Position numbers and translations under genes: made by a program
NCBI RefSeq assembly: GCF_001831495.1
Contig: NZ_CP017689.1
Location: 2,232,001 to 2,296,000 of the forward strand
From: Thalassotalea crassostreae
GTDB taxonomy: Bacteria > Pseudomonadota > Gammaproteobacteria > Enterobacterales > Alteromonadaceae
DNA length: 64,000 nt
Direction of reading: 5' to 3'
Notes under the pieces: generated by a model
Databases searched by the model: none
The model's input: only the letters and a program-made list of their open reading frames with translations
What the model was told of the DNA's origin: nothing
Shown here: piece after piece, positions 52,580-64,000 of the stretch
Position numbering within the stretch: position 1 is the first letter of the stretch
How the letters are laid out: every line of letters begins with the position of its first letter

Positions 52580-55500
52580 TTAAAAGTTGTGTTCAAATCC
52601 TAAATAAAACTCACGACCTATCGCTGACCCGGCATAAGCACTGATGTTGTACCATGGCCATTCGTTATAGCTCCAAGAGTCGTCTTCCGGTGAGTTTTCA
52701 TCAAATAAGTTGTTAACCGTAAAGTTAACGCGAGTATCACCTTCATTGAACGTGTACCCTAAAACTAGATTTGTTGTGATATATGGGTCTAAACGCTTAT
52801 TCGACAGTTTGGTATTGACGTTTTCGATAACTTCGCCTTCGGCATCAACCGGTTGACCATCTTCATTAAGATCAACGTAATCGACTTCTTTACCGTCAGA
52901 ATCAAAGTATCGAGGGTCGCCATTTTCGTTTACCAGTTCAGCACGACGACGCGGGCCTAAACCACTTTGGTAACGAACCGTTACGTTGGCGGTAAAATCT
53001 TCATAAGCCCAACCTAACGTACCAACAATGGTGTCGATAGGTTCGTTATTCCAAAGCTCATCATGATATTCAGTCGGTTTGATACCATCACCTTCGATGG
53101 TATCTCGCTCGGTGCTGATGATACCTGTGTGGGCAATGCTGGTATTGAAAAAGCCATAATCTGCTGTTTCAAAGCGGTAGCTTATTTTCGCGTCTGTACC
53201 GGTTTGACGGTGCATTGCTAAGTTAAATGGTGTGGTATTTACTTTTTCGATGTTGGTTTGGCCAAAACCTGGTTCATTTGGACCGCGATTTACCAATTGA
53301 TTTACTTTTTCACAACCAAAAGTCACGTTGCCAGTTACTTCATCTTCATAGGCACATAAAAACTCGTCGTATAAAAGACCGTTTGAGCTTGCTTGTTGGA
53401 TCTGGTTATTGATTTCAGTGTCGTAGTAATCAAACTTAATTGCTAAATTATCGATTGGCTCCCAAACAATACCGATACCGTATGAATCACCGGTTTCATT
53501 TTTTAAATCTGAAGCAGGTAATTTGTCAGCTTTAAAACCAGAGTTATAGGTAAAACATTTTTCCTTACTACCAGTTTCAAAGTCTTCTGGCGTAATGTTA
53601 TCCGGTGCATATTGTTGCTCGTAACACGTTAAGTAGTCGATACCAGACGTGTAGAATGAGCTTTCTGTGTATATTGCTTGTAGATCAGGAGCACGGAAGA
53701 TACCTGAATAAGATGCACGCACCAATAAGTCATCCATTGGACGGTACTCAAGACTTATTGCAGGTGTCCAGTCCCCGTTTACAGGGCCAGTTGAATGATA
53801 TTCGTCATAACGAAGTGCCATTGTGGTACTTAAGTTATCTAATAATGGAACTTGAACTTCTAGACCAACAGAGTAACGATCGCGATCACCTTCACCGGAG
53901 AAACCAGCAAAATTCCACCAACCTTCGCCGTCTTCAGCTTCCATTTTTTCATCGGCTTTATAATCAAAACCTTCATTCATGTATTCTAATACGGCAGCAA
54001 ACTGCACAGTCCCTGCGTACCAATCAAATGCTTCACCAGAAATAACCGCGGTGACCATATCTGAATAGGTTTCGTTTTTCTCTTTACCACGACCAAAGAT
54101 GTCATCAATCATTACAGCATCAAGAGGCGTAAAAACATCGATTAGGCTGTTACCATCGTACAATGGATTACCTAGATAAGTGACATTGTCACCGTTGTTA
54201 TTTACTACGTTCTCACCAAAGAAATACTCTTCAACTTTTTTATAATCTGCTAGTGTACGCTCGGTGTCTAAGGTGTAACGAGAATTGGTGTAGCTTACTT
54301 CCCAATCGTATTCATCCATCAACAGACCTTCAACGCCAACAGTAAAACTGTACGCATTTTCATCAAAGTCAGTACCGGTGTTACCGATTTCTTCAGAGGC
54401 AAATAAGCGCTGAACTGATTGCAGGTTATGTTGATAACCAAAATCGGTACCAGGATAAGTACCCCATGGTAATTCAATTAATGGTGGTGTTGTGCCAGGC
54501 TCTTCAACCATACCCTGTAGGTTTATATAGCCTCGGTCGTTACTTGCTTGAACATTGGTAAAAATAAAGTCGGCGAAAACGCTAATATCATTATCAAGAT
54601 CAAAGTTACTTGAAATCATCGCAGAGATTTTTTCAGAGCCATTTCGAATGGTACTGCGTTTACCGATATCTAGACCACAGTAGCTACCAAATGAACCTGG
54701 TGTGCTGCTATCTTCATTTCGTGCACGGCTTTGGTATTCCATTCCAGGAATAGAATCACAGGCGTCTTTTCCAGGATCAACATACGTTGGCGGCTGCATA
54801 TCTTCAGGAATGTTGTTATAAAAAGCATCATAACCTTGTGCAGCTAAAGCATTGACGACAACCGCACCACGATTCATCACTGGCGTACCATATGGATAAT
54901 CCATATCAGACGGACCATAAATATCATCAGAATCTGTGTACTCCATAACCGCGGTGATATTGCCGTTATCAAAATCAAAACCTTTTACAATGTTAAAGCG
55001 CATTGAATCGCCATCAACATTATCAGGTGTGCCCAAAGTTCCGCCCATTGAAAGACCTTCAAAGTCTTTCTTCAAAATCACGTTAATAACGGCTGCTGCA
55101 GCATCGGAACCATAGATTGCAGAAGCACCAGTTGAAACGACTTCAATGCGCTCAACTGCCGCCATAGGCACTGAGTTAACATTTACCACGGTTGCATTAG
55201 ACTTGTACGCTTGTGGGTAATTGGCGATTCGACGACCATTGATAAGTACAAGCGTATATTGAGGGCCTAAACCACGAAAGTTTAATACTTTAGCGTTTGG
55301 CGTAAAACCATTTGAATTTTCATCGGCGGTTACCGAGCCTGTATTTTGAGTTAAGTTTTGTAATGCATCATAAACCGTCATATTACCGGCTTTTAGCATA
55401 TCATCAGCACTGATGATCTCAACAGGTAGAGGCCCCTCTAAAGTCGTTTGATTAATTCGAGAACCTGTAACCTTGATGACTTCAACTTCTTGTTCTATTT

Positions 55501-55669
55501 CAGACTCGTCAAGCTCTGAGTCTGACGATTGGTCAACTTCGATTTGTGATTCATCTTGATCGGATACGCGTTGTTCGGCTTCTGCTCTTGCCGCTTGTGC
55601 GAGCAACAAGGATGAAGTTAACAGCGAGAGGCTCATAGCCTTTGTTAACTTGTTTAAGCTTAATTTCAT
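52580..55669 (-). CDS. TonB-dependent receptor, peptide/protein-utilisation type
   Basis: A 1029-residue receptor with a signal peptide to about residue 29. An acidic spacer (about 30-62) leads to a TonB-box-like EVEVIKVTGSRI. The plug domain holds RGLGPQYTLVLINGRRI and VERIEVVSTGASAIYGSDAAAAVINVI. The barrel ends in EFYLGFEHNF. The long plug with TGSRI and LNFRGLG is typical of the large receptors of Alteromonadales and Xanthomonadales. It is the first gene of a probable operon with the 2167-residue protease and the Calx-beta protein. The likely role is uptake of peptides or of a product released by the protease; this is inference. Confidence 0.93.
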   Translation of the reverse strand: MKLSLNKLTKAMSLSLLTSSLLLAQAARAEAEQRVSDQDESQIEVDQSSDSELDESEIEQEVEVIKVTGSRINQTTLEGPLPVEIISADDMLKAGNMTVYDALQNLTQNTGSVTADENSNGFTPNAKVLNFRGLGPQYTLVLINGRRIANYPQAYKSNATVVNVNSVPMAAVERIEVVSTGASAIYGSDAAAAVINVILKKDFEGLSMGGTLGTPDNVDGDSMRFNIVKGFDFDNGNITAVMEYTDSDDIYGPSDMDYPYGTPVMNRGAVVVNALAAQGYDAFYNNIPEDMQPPTYVDPGKDACDSIPGMEYQSRARNEDSSTPGSFGSYCGLDIGKRSTIRNGSEKISAMISSNFDLDNDISVFADFIFTNVQASNDRGYINLQGMVEEPGTTPPLIELPWGTYPGTDFGYQHNLQSVQRLFASEEIGNTGTDFDENAYSFTVGVEGLLMDEYDWEVSYTNSRYTLDTERTLADYKKVEEYFFGENVVNNNGDNVTYLGNPLYDGNSLIDVFTPLDAVMIDDIFGRGKEKNETYSDMVTAVISGEAFDWYAGTVQFAAVLEYMNEGFDYKADEKMEAEDGEGWWNFAGFSGEGDRDRYSVGLEVQVPLLDNLSTTMALRYDEYHSTGPVNGDWTPAISLEYRPMDDLLVRASYSGIFRAPDLQAIYTESSFYTSGIDYLTCYEQQYAPDNITPEDFETGSKEKCFTYNSGFKADKLPASDLKNETGDSYGIGIVWEPIDNLAIKFDYYDTEINNQIQQASSNGLLYDEFLCAYEDEVTGNVTFGCEKVNQLVNRGPNEPGFGQTNIEKVNTTPFNLAMHRQTGTDAKISYRFETADYGFFNTSIAHTGIISTERDTIEGDGIKPTEYHDELWNNEPIDTIVGTLGWAYEDFTANVTVRYQSGLGPRRRAELVNENGDPRYFDSDGKEVDYVDLNEDGQPVDAEGEVIENVNTKLSNKRLDPYITTNLVLGYTFNEGDTRVNFTVNNLFDENSPEDDSWSYNEWPWYNISAYAGSAIGREFYLGFEHNF

Positions 55670-55972
55670 AATGCTAGCCTATTTACAGTGGTAATTATTA
55701 GTTTATTTACACTCTGATCCCATCGCTCTTTTGATTTTATTAATCGTTCCGGCATCAGAAAAAAATTTTCAGCCTTAAACTAAAGTAATTAAGTATTAAA
55801 AGATGTGAAAAATCGTTAACAAGTGATTGTAGAAAGCTAGAAACGTAAACACGAGGTAAACCCAGTGTCTACGAGGGGTTTAGAAAAGATTAATGAAGTG
55901 TCAACAAACAGGATTTTGACAAGATAACTGGTTATTCTAGGCGTTGCTATTGATTATTTTTCAAGCGAATAA

Positions 55973-56000
55973 AAAACAGTGGTATTAGGACCACTGTTTT
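55973..56000. terminator. Candidate terminator
   Basis: AAAACAGTGG and CCACTGTTTT arms with an eight-base loop, flanked by A/T runs. It is about 200 bases after the lipoprotein stop. Confidence 0.6.
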
Positions 56001-56087
56001 GGTTTTTCGTTAGACTTAATAAAACATCAATCACTTACTTATGCTGTTAAATGCAGCATCTGCTGCGATTCTGGTACGATTGATGTG

Positions 56088-56142
56088 TGGTTTAAATGTG
56101 GTTTAAGTCTAGTTTAAGTCTGGTTTAAGTCTGGTTTAAGTG
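56088..56142. repeat. Five tandem 11-base units (TGGTTTAAGTC)
   Basis: Units at 56088, 56099, 56110, 56121 and 56132. Units 2 and 4 are identical; the others differ at one or two bases. The period is close to one DNA turn. It lies just downstream of the 908-residue lipoprotein stop. Confidence 0.9.
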
Positions 56143-56146
56143 TGCT

Positions 56147-56173
56147 TGAAACGCGCCTTAAAGGCGCGTTTCA
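56147..56173 (-). other. Strong GC-rich hairpin after lipoprotein gene
   Basis: TGAAACGCGCCTT and AAGGCGCGTTTCA arms, 24 bases after the stop. There is no T-run, so it is more likely an mRNA-stabilising end than an intrinsic terminator. Confidence 0.6.
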
Positions 56174-56196
56174 CATATGCACTATTTACAAATGCG

Positions 56197-58923
<2,727 letters not shown>

Positions 58924-59446
58924 AATGATTAACTTCCTAGAGTATTAATATTTAGATCTTTAAGTCTTTAAATAAGCCGTTATATAAGCTTTTATATAAG
59001 CTTTTATATAAGCCTGTTATTTAATGCTGTTTTTATAGATTTTCTAATTATTGTTATTTTTTGATGAATACAATCTAATCAACTCTGTCGCTAATGTTTG
59101 TTAAAATATGTTAATAATCAACTGAAATTAAAAATTAACCTCAACAGTTGTTAACAAACCCATTAACACCATCGTTACTCAGCATTTACAGCGATACTAA
59201 AATGTTTAATCGTAACTAAAATTTTTCAAATATTTTCATTGAAATAGGTGCTTACCCAAATCACCTACCAACCAAACCAATCCCCATTAATAACAAACAC
59301 TTAACCAGAGTGATTGAACGACTAAAAGTCCGTTAACAGTTTTTAACATCTATATGCAGCCAGTTCACATAATCTGGACAGTGAAGAATTATCTATGCTG
59401 GCGTCAAAATTAACTGTGCGCGGGCAATAACAAAGGTGAAAAATCG
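58924..59446. other. 523-base divergent intergenic region between paralogous lipoproteins
   Basis: No gene seen. It is very AT-rich and contains three tandem copies of a TTATATAAGCT-type unit at 58980-59014. Both lipoprotein promoters should be here. Confidence 0.65.
58980..59014. repeat. Three tandem 11-12 base units (TTTATATAAGCT)
   Basis: Units at 58980-58990, 58991-59002 and 59003-59014, about 57 bases upstream of the 908-residue lipoprotein start. Confidence 0.85.
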
Positions 59447-62400
59447 ATGACTATCGCGATGAAAAAATCATATCTAGCGTTACTTGTTACCGCATCATTA
59501 GGTCTAACCGCATGTGGTGGCGGTGGCGGTGGTGGTGACACTGGCGGCGGTAACAATACGCCAACAAACACAGCTCCTACAATTTCAGGAACTCCATCAA
59601 CAAGTGCACAAGAAAATACGCTATATGTTGATAGCTCGATCAGTGCAGATGATGCTGAAAATAATACATTAACCTATTCCGTTGAAAATAATCCAAGCTG
59701 GTTATCAATCGATAGTTCAACTGGTGAATTATCTGGTACGCCATCGTTTGACGACGCCGGTACATACCAAAACATCACAGTTTCAGTATCAGATGGTAAA
59801 TTGAGCACATCACTTAGTGCTTTTAATATCACAGTAGCTAATACCAACCGCGCGCCGAGTATTGCTGACATCACCAATACCTCAGTAGATGAAACCGTTG
59901 CTTTTAGCCAAGCTTTATCTACCGCTGATGCCGATGGACAACAGGTAGAGTTAAGCTTTGAAAACCTGCCGACATGGTTAGCTTTTGATCAAGCTAGCGG
60001 CAAACTTAAAGGAACGCCTGGGTTAACCGATGCAGGAACCAGCAACATCATCGTCAAAGCAAGTGATGGCGAAGATACTGTGCAAACGTCGTTTGAGCTT
60101 ATGGTGAATCAATCGATTCAAGTAAGTGGTAAGGTTATCGACGGTTACGTTGAAGGTGCTAAGGTTTATTTAGATTTAAATAACGATGGGGTTAAAAATA
60201 CCAACGAGCCAGCTTATGTAACTGATGCCAATGGTCAATATTCGTTTGTGGTGCTAGGAGAAAACCTAACGCATTTACAATCTAAGTTCTTACGTGCTTA
60301 TATTGGTAATGGTGCTAATGACTCTTCACGCCCAGATATTGATTTTTCAACAACGCCAGTGACCTTTTCATTAAGTCCAGCAGTTGATGCAGACGCAACA
60401 ACCGATGCTATTAACAATGCACACATTACGCCATATAGCACTCAAATCGCGCATAACTTAGCGACTCGCATGGCACAATCTTCATTTCTTGGTGATATTA
60501 AAGCAGCGCTTTTACTCGCGACTGATGAAGAGATGACTAAATTTTTGACAGCGATAAGTGTTGATAATAACCATCCAAGCATCGATGAAATTAAAGCCGC
60601 ATTAGCAGGTGATTTTTTAGCATCTACTGTAGCAGCAGATTTGTTCACTTTAATCAAAGATGCCGCTATCGATTTAACCGACCGAGAAATTGGTCTGCAA
60701 GATACTAAAGATAGCGATACCGATGGTTACCCTGATTTGTACGAAGTATATATGGGGTCGGATCCGCAAAATGCGACAAGCACACCGTTTGATTTTGATG
60801 GCGATGGTGATAGCAACGAAGATGAAATCGCCGGTGGTTCAGATCCATTTAATCCAGACTCTACTGTATTAGATAGAGATGGGGACGGTTTCTCTAATGA
60901 AGATGAAAGCAATATTTACAACACCGATCCGGATAATGCCGCTTCAAACCCTAACGATTTAGACGCAGATGGCGTTGTAAACGGTGCAGATCAATTCCCA
61001 CTAGATCCAACAGAACACGTTGATATTGACGGTGATGAAATCGGTGACAACGCCGATACAGATCGCGATGAAAACGGCTTTGCAGACGCTGATGAAGCAA
61101 AAATTGCCGCAGGTCGAAACTTTAGCTGTGCTATCAATCAAGATAAAACAGTGAGTTGTGATAACGCTTCAGATAATACATTTGAACAAATCAATGTTCC
61201 TGGTGATTTAGCCAATGTTGAATTATTAAGCGCTGGCGGTAATCACGCTTGTGCGGTATCGAGTGATAACAAAGCACAAGCGGTATGTTGGGGTGACAAT
61301 AGCTTTAACCAACTTGATGTTGCACAAGCTTCAGGTGATATTAAGCAACTTGTACTAGGTGATAATTATACCTGTACAGTGGCAAACGATAGCGATGACC
61401 AAAAAGGTTATACCGTAAAGTGTTACGGCGCTCTAGTTGATACAATCGATGACGATTTTGTACTAAGAAACGGCAGTTTTGGATTAGTTAAAGGTGGACC
61501 GAATCATATTTGTGCCACTTCAATGCTAATCGAAAATGGTATCGACCGTGGTATTCCATATTGTTTAACTAATGACCCTAAAACTAAGCTTGTTACTTCA
61601 TCAGCCGGGTTTGGTAATAACACGCTGCAAATTGTAGACTTTGCTTTAGGTAAAGATTTTACTTGTACTTATACAAATAAAAGCAGTTCCACTTGTATCG
61701 GTAGTTTAAAGACTTTAGATCTTAATAAAGACGGCGTAGTCCTTAACCAAGTTACTGCCGGCGATACCCACGTATGTGCGATTGAACAAGTAGATGAAGC
61801 AACAAAGCAAGTACATTGCTGGGGTGACAATACCTTTGGCCAGTTAGAAATTGGCGACACTCTTGACGGTGTAGATTTCGACACAATTAAAGCAACAGCA
61901 AATACGACTTGTGCGTACTTAAAAGGTGCTACTCAAGACCCAGTATGTTGGGGTGCAAGTGCAGAGTTTGAAAGCACAAATATTGCGGCAAATGTAAGTT
62001 ACCTTACTGGTGGTGATTTATTTAAATGTGTAATCCTAGCTGATGACACAGAAGTTTGTGAAGGCACTACGGACAGCGATATCAACAATGACGGTTTAAC
62101 TGATTTGTTTGACGGTGCTGCTTTTACAGCATCTGATGCGACGATTGCTGATTATACAATTTGTGTCGGTGTTAAAGCGACTGATAACTTAGCTTGTTTA
62201 ACAGCTGCGGGCTTAGAATATCCTGAATATGAAATCGACGGGGTAACAACCAAGCTCTCAGCAGACGCCATTGTAAAACCAGGATTATCAGGTATCGGCG
62301 ATACTGGCCCAACTTGTATATTAAATGACGCGACAGTGTCTTGTCATGGTGGCAGCGGAGTAGATATTTCTGCCTCTCCTTATTCAACTGACGCTACACA

Positions 62401-63250
62401 AATGGCGATGGGTAAATTCACCGTATGTTACGTTGAAGAGCAAGGCTTAAGCTGTGTTAATACCAATACTAAAGTAAGCTCTAGTATTATCGATGAGATG
62501 CCAGATTTTAGTGAAGCTGTTGAGTTTAAAGGCTTAGCAATTCATCACGATACCGCACAAGAATATGCGTGTGTTGTTGCTGGTTATATCAATAGCCAAG
62601 ATAAAACTTACTATAAGCCAGCATGTTGGGGTAATGGTGAACATGGCCAAACGAATGCACCAACGAACTCTGTCACTGCATTTGAAAAGTTTGAACTAAC
62701 CTCATTAAATGCTTGTGCATTAACTAATGCAAATATTCAATGTTGGGGAAATACTGAAAATGGTATAGGTAGTGAAAACATTGCCACTGAACAACAACAG
62801 TTAGATGGCGTAGTTATCTATAACACGTTAAATACTGAAGAAGTATTGGTGCCAGGTGAAGATGGTGAAGAAGATACATTAGAAATGCAAACTGTTGCAT
62901 ATTCTGATTTCGCATTGAAGTATAACCGAGCTTGTTATATCAGTGCTTCAGGCCTAAATTGTACAAGCGACGAAGCGGCTTTTGCCGGTATTACTCAAGC
63001 TACGCAAGTATCATTAGGTACGGATAACTGTGTAGTTGAAGGCCAGAACGTGCTAGTTGACGATACTGCTGAAAACGGTGGTACTAACATTGTCTGTGCA
63101 AATCATGACTTTGCTGATATCACGAATATCTTCAACGTAGAGTCTGGTGCGGGCGCTACCTGTGTTTTCGCGGATGACAGCACTGTTTGTAAGTCAATCA
63201 TCCAGGGTCGCGAATACGACGGCGCTATCACAGCTCCAGCTGACCAATAA
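59447..63250 (+). CDS. Surface lipoprotein paralogue with RCC1-like region
   Basis: A 1267-residue lipoprotein; the ATG is preceded by AAAGGTG. The lipobox LTAC puts the lipid at Cys23, followed by a Gly run. The domain order repeats that of the divergent neighbour. Ig-like repeats come first (about 45-225), with NPSWLSIDSSTGELSGTPS. GKVIDGYVEGAKVYLDLNNDG follows at about 227-250, then Asp-rich calcium-binding repeats at about 421-548. A long Cys-containing RCC1/BLIP-II-like region (about 555-1260) has blades such as HACAVSSDNKAQAVCWGDNSFNQL. The blades each hold a Cys pair, likely disulfides at the surface. The role may be adhesion or binding of a polymer; not known. Confidence 0.87.
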   Translation: MTIAMKKSYLALLVTASLGLTACGGGGGGGDTGGGNNTPTNTAPTISGTPSTSAQENTLYVDSSISADDAENNTLTYSVENNPSWLSIDSSTGELSGTPSFDDAGTYQNITVSVSDGKLSTSLSAFNITVANTNRAPSIADITNTSVDETVAFSQALSTADADGQQVELSFENLPTWLAFDQASGKLKGTPGLTDAGTSNIIVKASDGEDTVQTSFELMVNQSIQVSGKVIDGYVEGAKVYLDLNNDGVKNTNEPAYVTDANGQYSFVVLGENLTHLQSKFLRAYIGNGANDSSRPDIDFSTTPVTFSLSPAVDADATTDAINNAHITPYSTQIAHNLATRMAQSSFLGDIKAALLLATDEEMTKFLTAISVDNNHPSIDEIKAALAGDFLASTVAADLFTLIKDAAIDLTDREIGLQDTKDSDTDGYPDLYEVYMGSDPQNATSTPFDFDGDGDSNEDEIAGGSDPFNPDSTVLDRDGDGFSNEDESNIYNTDPDNAASNPNDLDADGVVNGADQFPLDPTEHVDIDGDEIGDNADTDRDENGFADADEAKIAAGRNFSCAINQDKTVSCDNASDNTFEQINVPGDLANVELLSAGGNHACAVSSDNKAQAVCWGDNSFNQLDVAQASGDIKQLVLGDNYTCTVANDSDDQKGYTVKCYGALVDTIDDDFVLRNGSFGLVKGGPNHICATSMLIENGIDRGIPYCLTNDPKTKLVTSSAGFGNNTLQIVDFALGKDFTCTYTNKSSSTCIGSLKTLDLNKDGVVLNQVTAGDTHVCAIEQVDEATKQVHCWGDNTFGQLEIGDTLDGVDFDTIKATANTTCAYLKGATQDPVCWGASAEFESTNIAANVSYLTGGDLFKCVILADDTEVCEGTTDSDINNDGLTDLFDGAAFTASDATIADYTICVGVKATDNLACLTAAGLEYPEYEIDGVTTKLSADAIVKPGLSGIGDTGPTCILNDATVSCHGGSGVDISASPYSTDATQMAMGKFTVCYVEEQGLSCVNTNTKVSSSIIDEMPDFSEAVEFKGLAIHHDTAQEYACVVAGYINSQDKTYYKPACWGNGEHGQTNAPTNSVTAFEKFELTSLNACALTNANIQCWGNTENGIGSENIATEQQQLDGVVIYNTLNTEEVLVPGEDGEEDTLEMQTVAYSDFALKYNRACYISASGLNCTSDEAAFAGITQATQVSLGTDNCVVEGQNVLVDDTAENGGTNIVCANHDFADITNIFNVESGAGATCVFADDSTVCKSIIQGREYDGAITAPADQ

Positions 63251-63300
63251 CAAGGTAAAACCGGACGTTTAGCGACGCCCTACTTTACCAAAAACAATTA

Positions 63301-63328
63301 AAAAACCAGTAGCACGCTACTGGTTTTT
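63301..63328 (+). terminator. Terminator after the 1267-residue lipoprotein
   Basis: AAAAACCAGTAGC and GCTACTGGTTTTT arms with a two-base loop and a T-run. Confidence 0.92.
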
Positions 63329-63340
63329 TTATACCTTTTA

Positions 63341-63410
63341 TTTTTATCATGCCACCCACTGTTATTTTTATCATGCCACCCACTGTATTTTTATCATGCC
63401 ACCCACTGTA
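63341..63410. repeat. Three tandem 23-24 base repeats
   Basis: Units at 63341-63364, 63365-63387 and 63388-63410, each containing ATCATGCCACCCACTG. Spacing is direct with no spacers, so this is not a CRISPR array. Confidence 0.92.
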
Positions 63411-63429
63411 ACTTTTGTTTCGTGCATAA

Positions 63430-63458
63430 AAAAGCTCAACACCTGTGGTTGAGCTTTT
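63430..63458 (-). terminator. Terminator in first copy of duplicated block
   Basis: AAAAGCTCAAC and GTTGAGCTTTT arms with a seven-base loop. It is identical to the one at 63667-63695. Confidence 0.88.
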
Positions 63459-63483
63459 CGCTGAAGATAATGAGCTTTCGGCT

Positions 63484-63616
63484 GCTATTTAGCGGTACCG
63501 TTAAAGTAACTGTTAGCTTTGGTAAAACTCGCTTTACCAATTTTCTCGCCCATTAGTCGCCCTGGAATATCATCTGCTGGCGGATGGATCCCGCCCCAAA
63601 TGCGCGATAAGCTGCA
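63484..63616 (-). pseudogene. Truncated 3' copy of vanadium haloperoxidase/PAP2-like gene
   Basis: It encodes CSLSRIWGGIHPPADDIPGR, then the same C-terminus as the intact neighbour, ending in TAG. A TGA stands in frame directly before the Cys codon, and homology to the full gene stops there. The sequence differs from the other copy mainly at silent positions (for example GGC for GGG), so the duplication is either recent or kept similar. It is a remnant of a tandem duplication. Confidence 0.85.
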
Positions 63617-63633
63617 TCAGTTACAGTGACAGG

Positions 63634-63854
63634 CACTGTAACTTGTAACTTTTATTTCGTGCATAAAAAAGCTCAACACCTGTGGTTGAGCTTTTCATTG
63701 AAAATAATGAGCTTTCGACGGCTATTTAGCGGTACCGTTAAAGTAACTGTTAGCTTTGGTAAAACTCGCTTTACCGATTTTTTCGCCCATTAGTCGCCCA
63801 GGAATATCATCTGCTGGCGGATGGATCCCCCCCCAAATGCGCGATAAGCTACAT
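63634..63854. repeat. Second copy of duplicated block
   Basis: It pairs with 63404-63617 and contains the real 3' end and terminator of the haloperoxidase-like gene. Confidence 0.9.
63667..63695 (-). terminator. Terminator of the haloperoxidase-like gene
   Basis: AAAAGCTCAAC and GTTGAGCTTTT arms with a seven-base loop, 27 bases after the stop, with a T-run on the minus strand. Confidence 0.9.
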
Positions 63855-64000
63855 TGATCTGAGGCGTCTTGGTACGTCGCCCATTGCAATGTCATGCTAA
63901 CACTTGGACCTTCTTCAAAAACTAAGAATTCGTTGGCTGTTACTTCAAAACCACTCATACCGCCAGGGAAGTACTTGCTACCTGTTAATGCAGTCATAAG
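63722..64000 (-). CDS. C-terminal part of a vanadium-dependent haloperoxidase/PAP2-like protein (5' beyond window)
   Basis: The frame is open to the window edge, so the gene continues past 64000. The visible 93 residues include WATYQDASDQCSLSRIWGGIHPPADDIPGR. The SRIWGGIHPPADD segment fits the third PAP2/haloperoxidase motif, where Arg and His (Arg490 and His496 of Curvularia inaequalis chloroperoxidase, SRIFLGVH) bind and activate the vanadate or phosphate. Spacing between Arg and His is the same. Whether the protein halogenates or acts as a phosphatase cannot be told from the tail. Its 3' end is duplicated just downstream (63404-63617). Confidence 0.78.
   Translation of the reverse strand, partial: LMTALTGSKYFPGGMSGFEVTANEFLVFEEGPSVSMTLQWATYQDASDQCSLSRIWGGIHPPADDIPGRLMGEKIGKASFTKANSYFNGTAK

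Larger units (their letters stand above)
55670..56196. other. 527-base intergenic region with repeats and hairpins
   Basis: No gene seen. It contains an inverted repeat at 55973-56000, five tandem 11-base units at 56088-56142 and a 27-base palindrome at 56147-56173. The TonB receptor promoter lies in its first 250 bases. Confidence 0.7.
63251..63483. other. Intergenic region with terminator and short repeats
   Basis: No gene. It contains the terminator of the lipoprotein gene, three 23-24 base repeats and the start of the first copy of a duplicated block. Confidence 0.7.
63404..63617. repeat. First copy of a duplicated block (3' end of haloperoxidase-like gene plus terminator)
   Basis: It matches 63634-63854 almost throughout, including the CACTGTAACT start, the terminator hairpin and the last 43 codons of the gene. 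The second copy is longer by seven bases near its start. Confidence 0.9.

Noticed and set aside
63341..63410. Short direct repeats that could suggest a CRISPR array
   Set aside because: The three units are contiguous with no spacers, and no cas genes are in the window. They are simple tandem repeats.

Overview
The window is AT-rich chromosomal DNA that looks like a marine gammaproteobacterium of the Alteromonadales, probably close to Colwellia or Thalassotalea. The reasons are the large TonB-dependent receptors, secreted S8 proteases with GlyGly-CTERM tails, glycine-rich lipoproteins and many acyl-CoA catabolic genes. This placement is inference from gene content. I saw no tRNA, rRNA, CRISPR array, insertion sequence or prophage. 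Layout: 1-1400 holds ordinary genes (end of a PepSY-type membrane protein, an S4-domain RNA-binding protein, a GNAT acetyltransferase). 1411-38316 is a catabolic island of about 37 kb. In order it carries a secreted CocE-type hydrolase, a TonB receptor, a TetR regulator, an alpha-methylacyl-CoA racemase-like enzyme, a RidA plus fused 2-oxoacid:ferredoxin oxidoreductase operon, an FMN 2-hydroxyacid dehydrogenase-like protein, a metallo-beta-lactamase-fold hydrolase, a DMSO-reductase-type molybdoenzyme, a long acyl-CoA dehydrogenase, a YkvI-type membrane protein with a MaoC-like protein, a second MaoC hydratase with an MFS transporter, two OprB-type porins, two divergent AraC regulators, an outer-membrane protein, a pair of acyl-CoA dehydrogenases, a Paa-like CoA-thioester oxygenase operon, a YeiH-type transporter and another acyl-CoA dehydrogenase. 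A coherent but unproven reading is uptake of an organic acid or ester, CoA activation or oxidative decarboxylation of a 2-oxoacid, racemisation, dehydrogenation, hydration and oxygenation of the CoA thioester. No CoA ligase, thiolase or PaaE-type reductase is in the window, so the substrate is unknown. 38683-63250 is a surface and secretion region: a 1281-residue S8 protease, a small DUF1707/LiaF-like protein, a likely operon of TonB receptor, 2167-residue S8 protease and Calx-beta protein, and two divergent paralogous lipoproteins with Ig-like, calcium-binding and RCC1-like parts. All three secreted proteins of the protease group end in GlyGly-CTERM signals. 63251-64000 holds short tandem repeats and a duplicated 3' end of a vanadium-haloperoxidase/PAP2-like gene. 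The most notable points are: a PaaD homologue split into two genes that flank paaB; a TGAG-N5-CTCA operator-like motif in two divergent promoter regions with near-equal spacing; replaced catalytic residues in the hydroxyacid dehydrogenase-like protein (His to Gln) and in one MaoC-like protein (Asp to Gln); acyl-CoA dehydrogenase partners with the catalytic Glu in alternative positions; and the GlyGly-CTERM protease/receptor operon with hairpins at its gene junctions.
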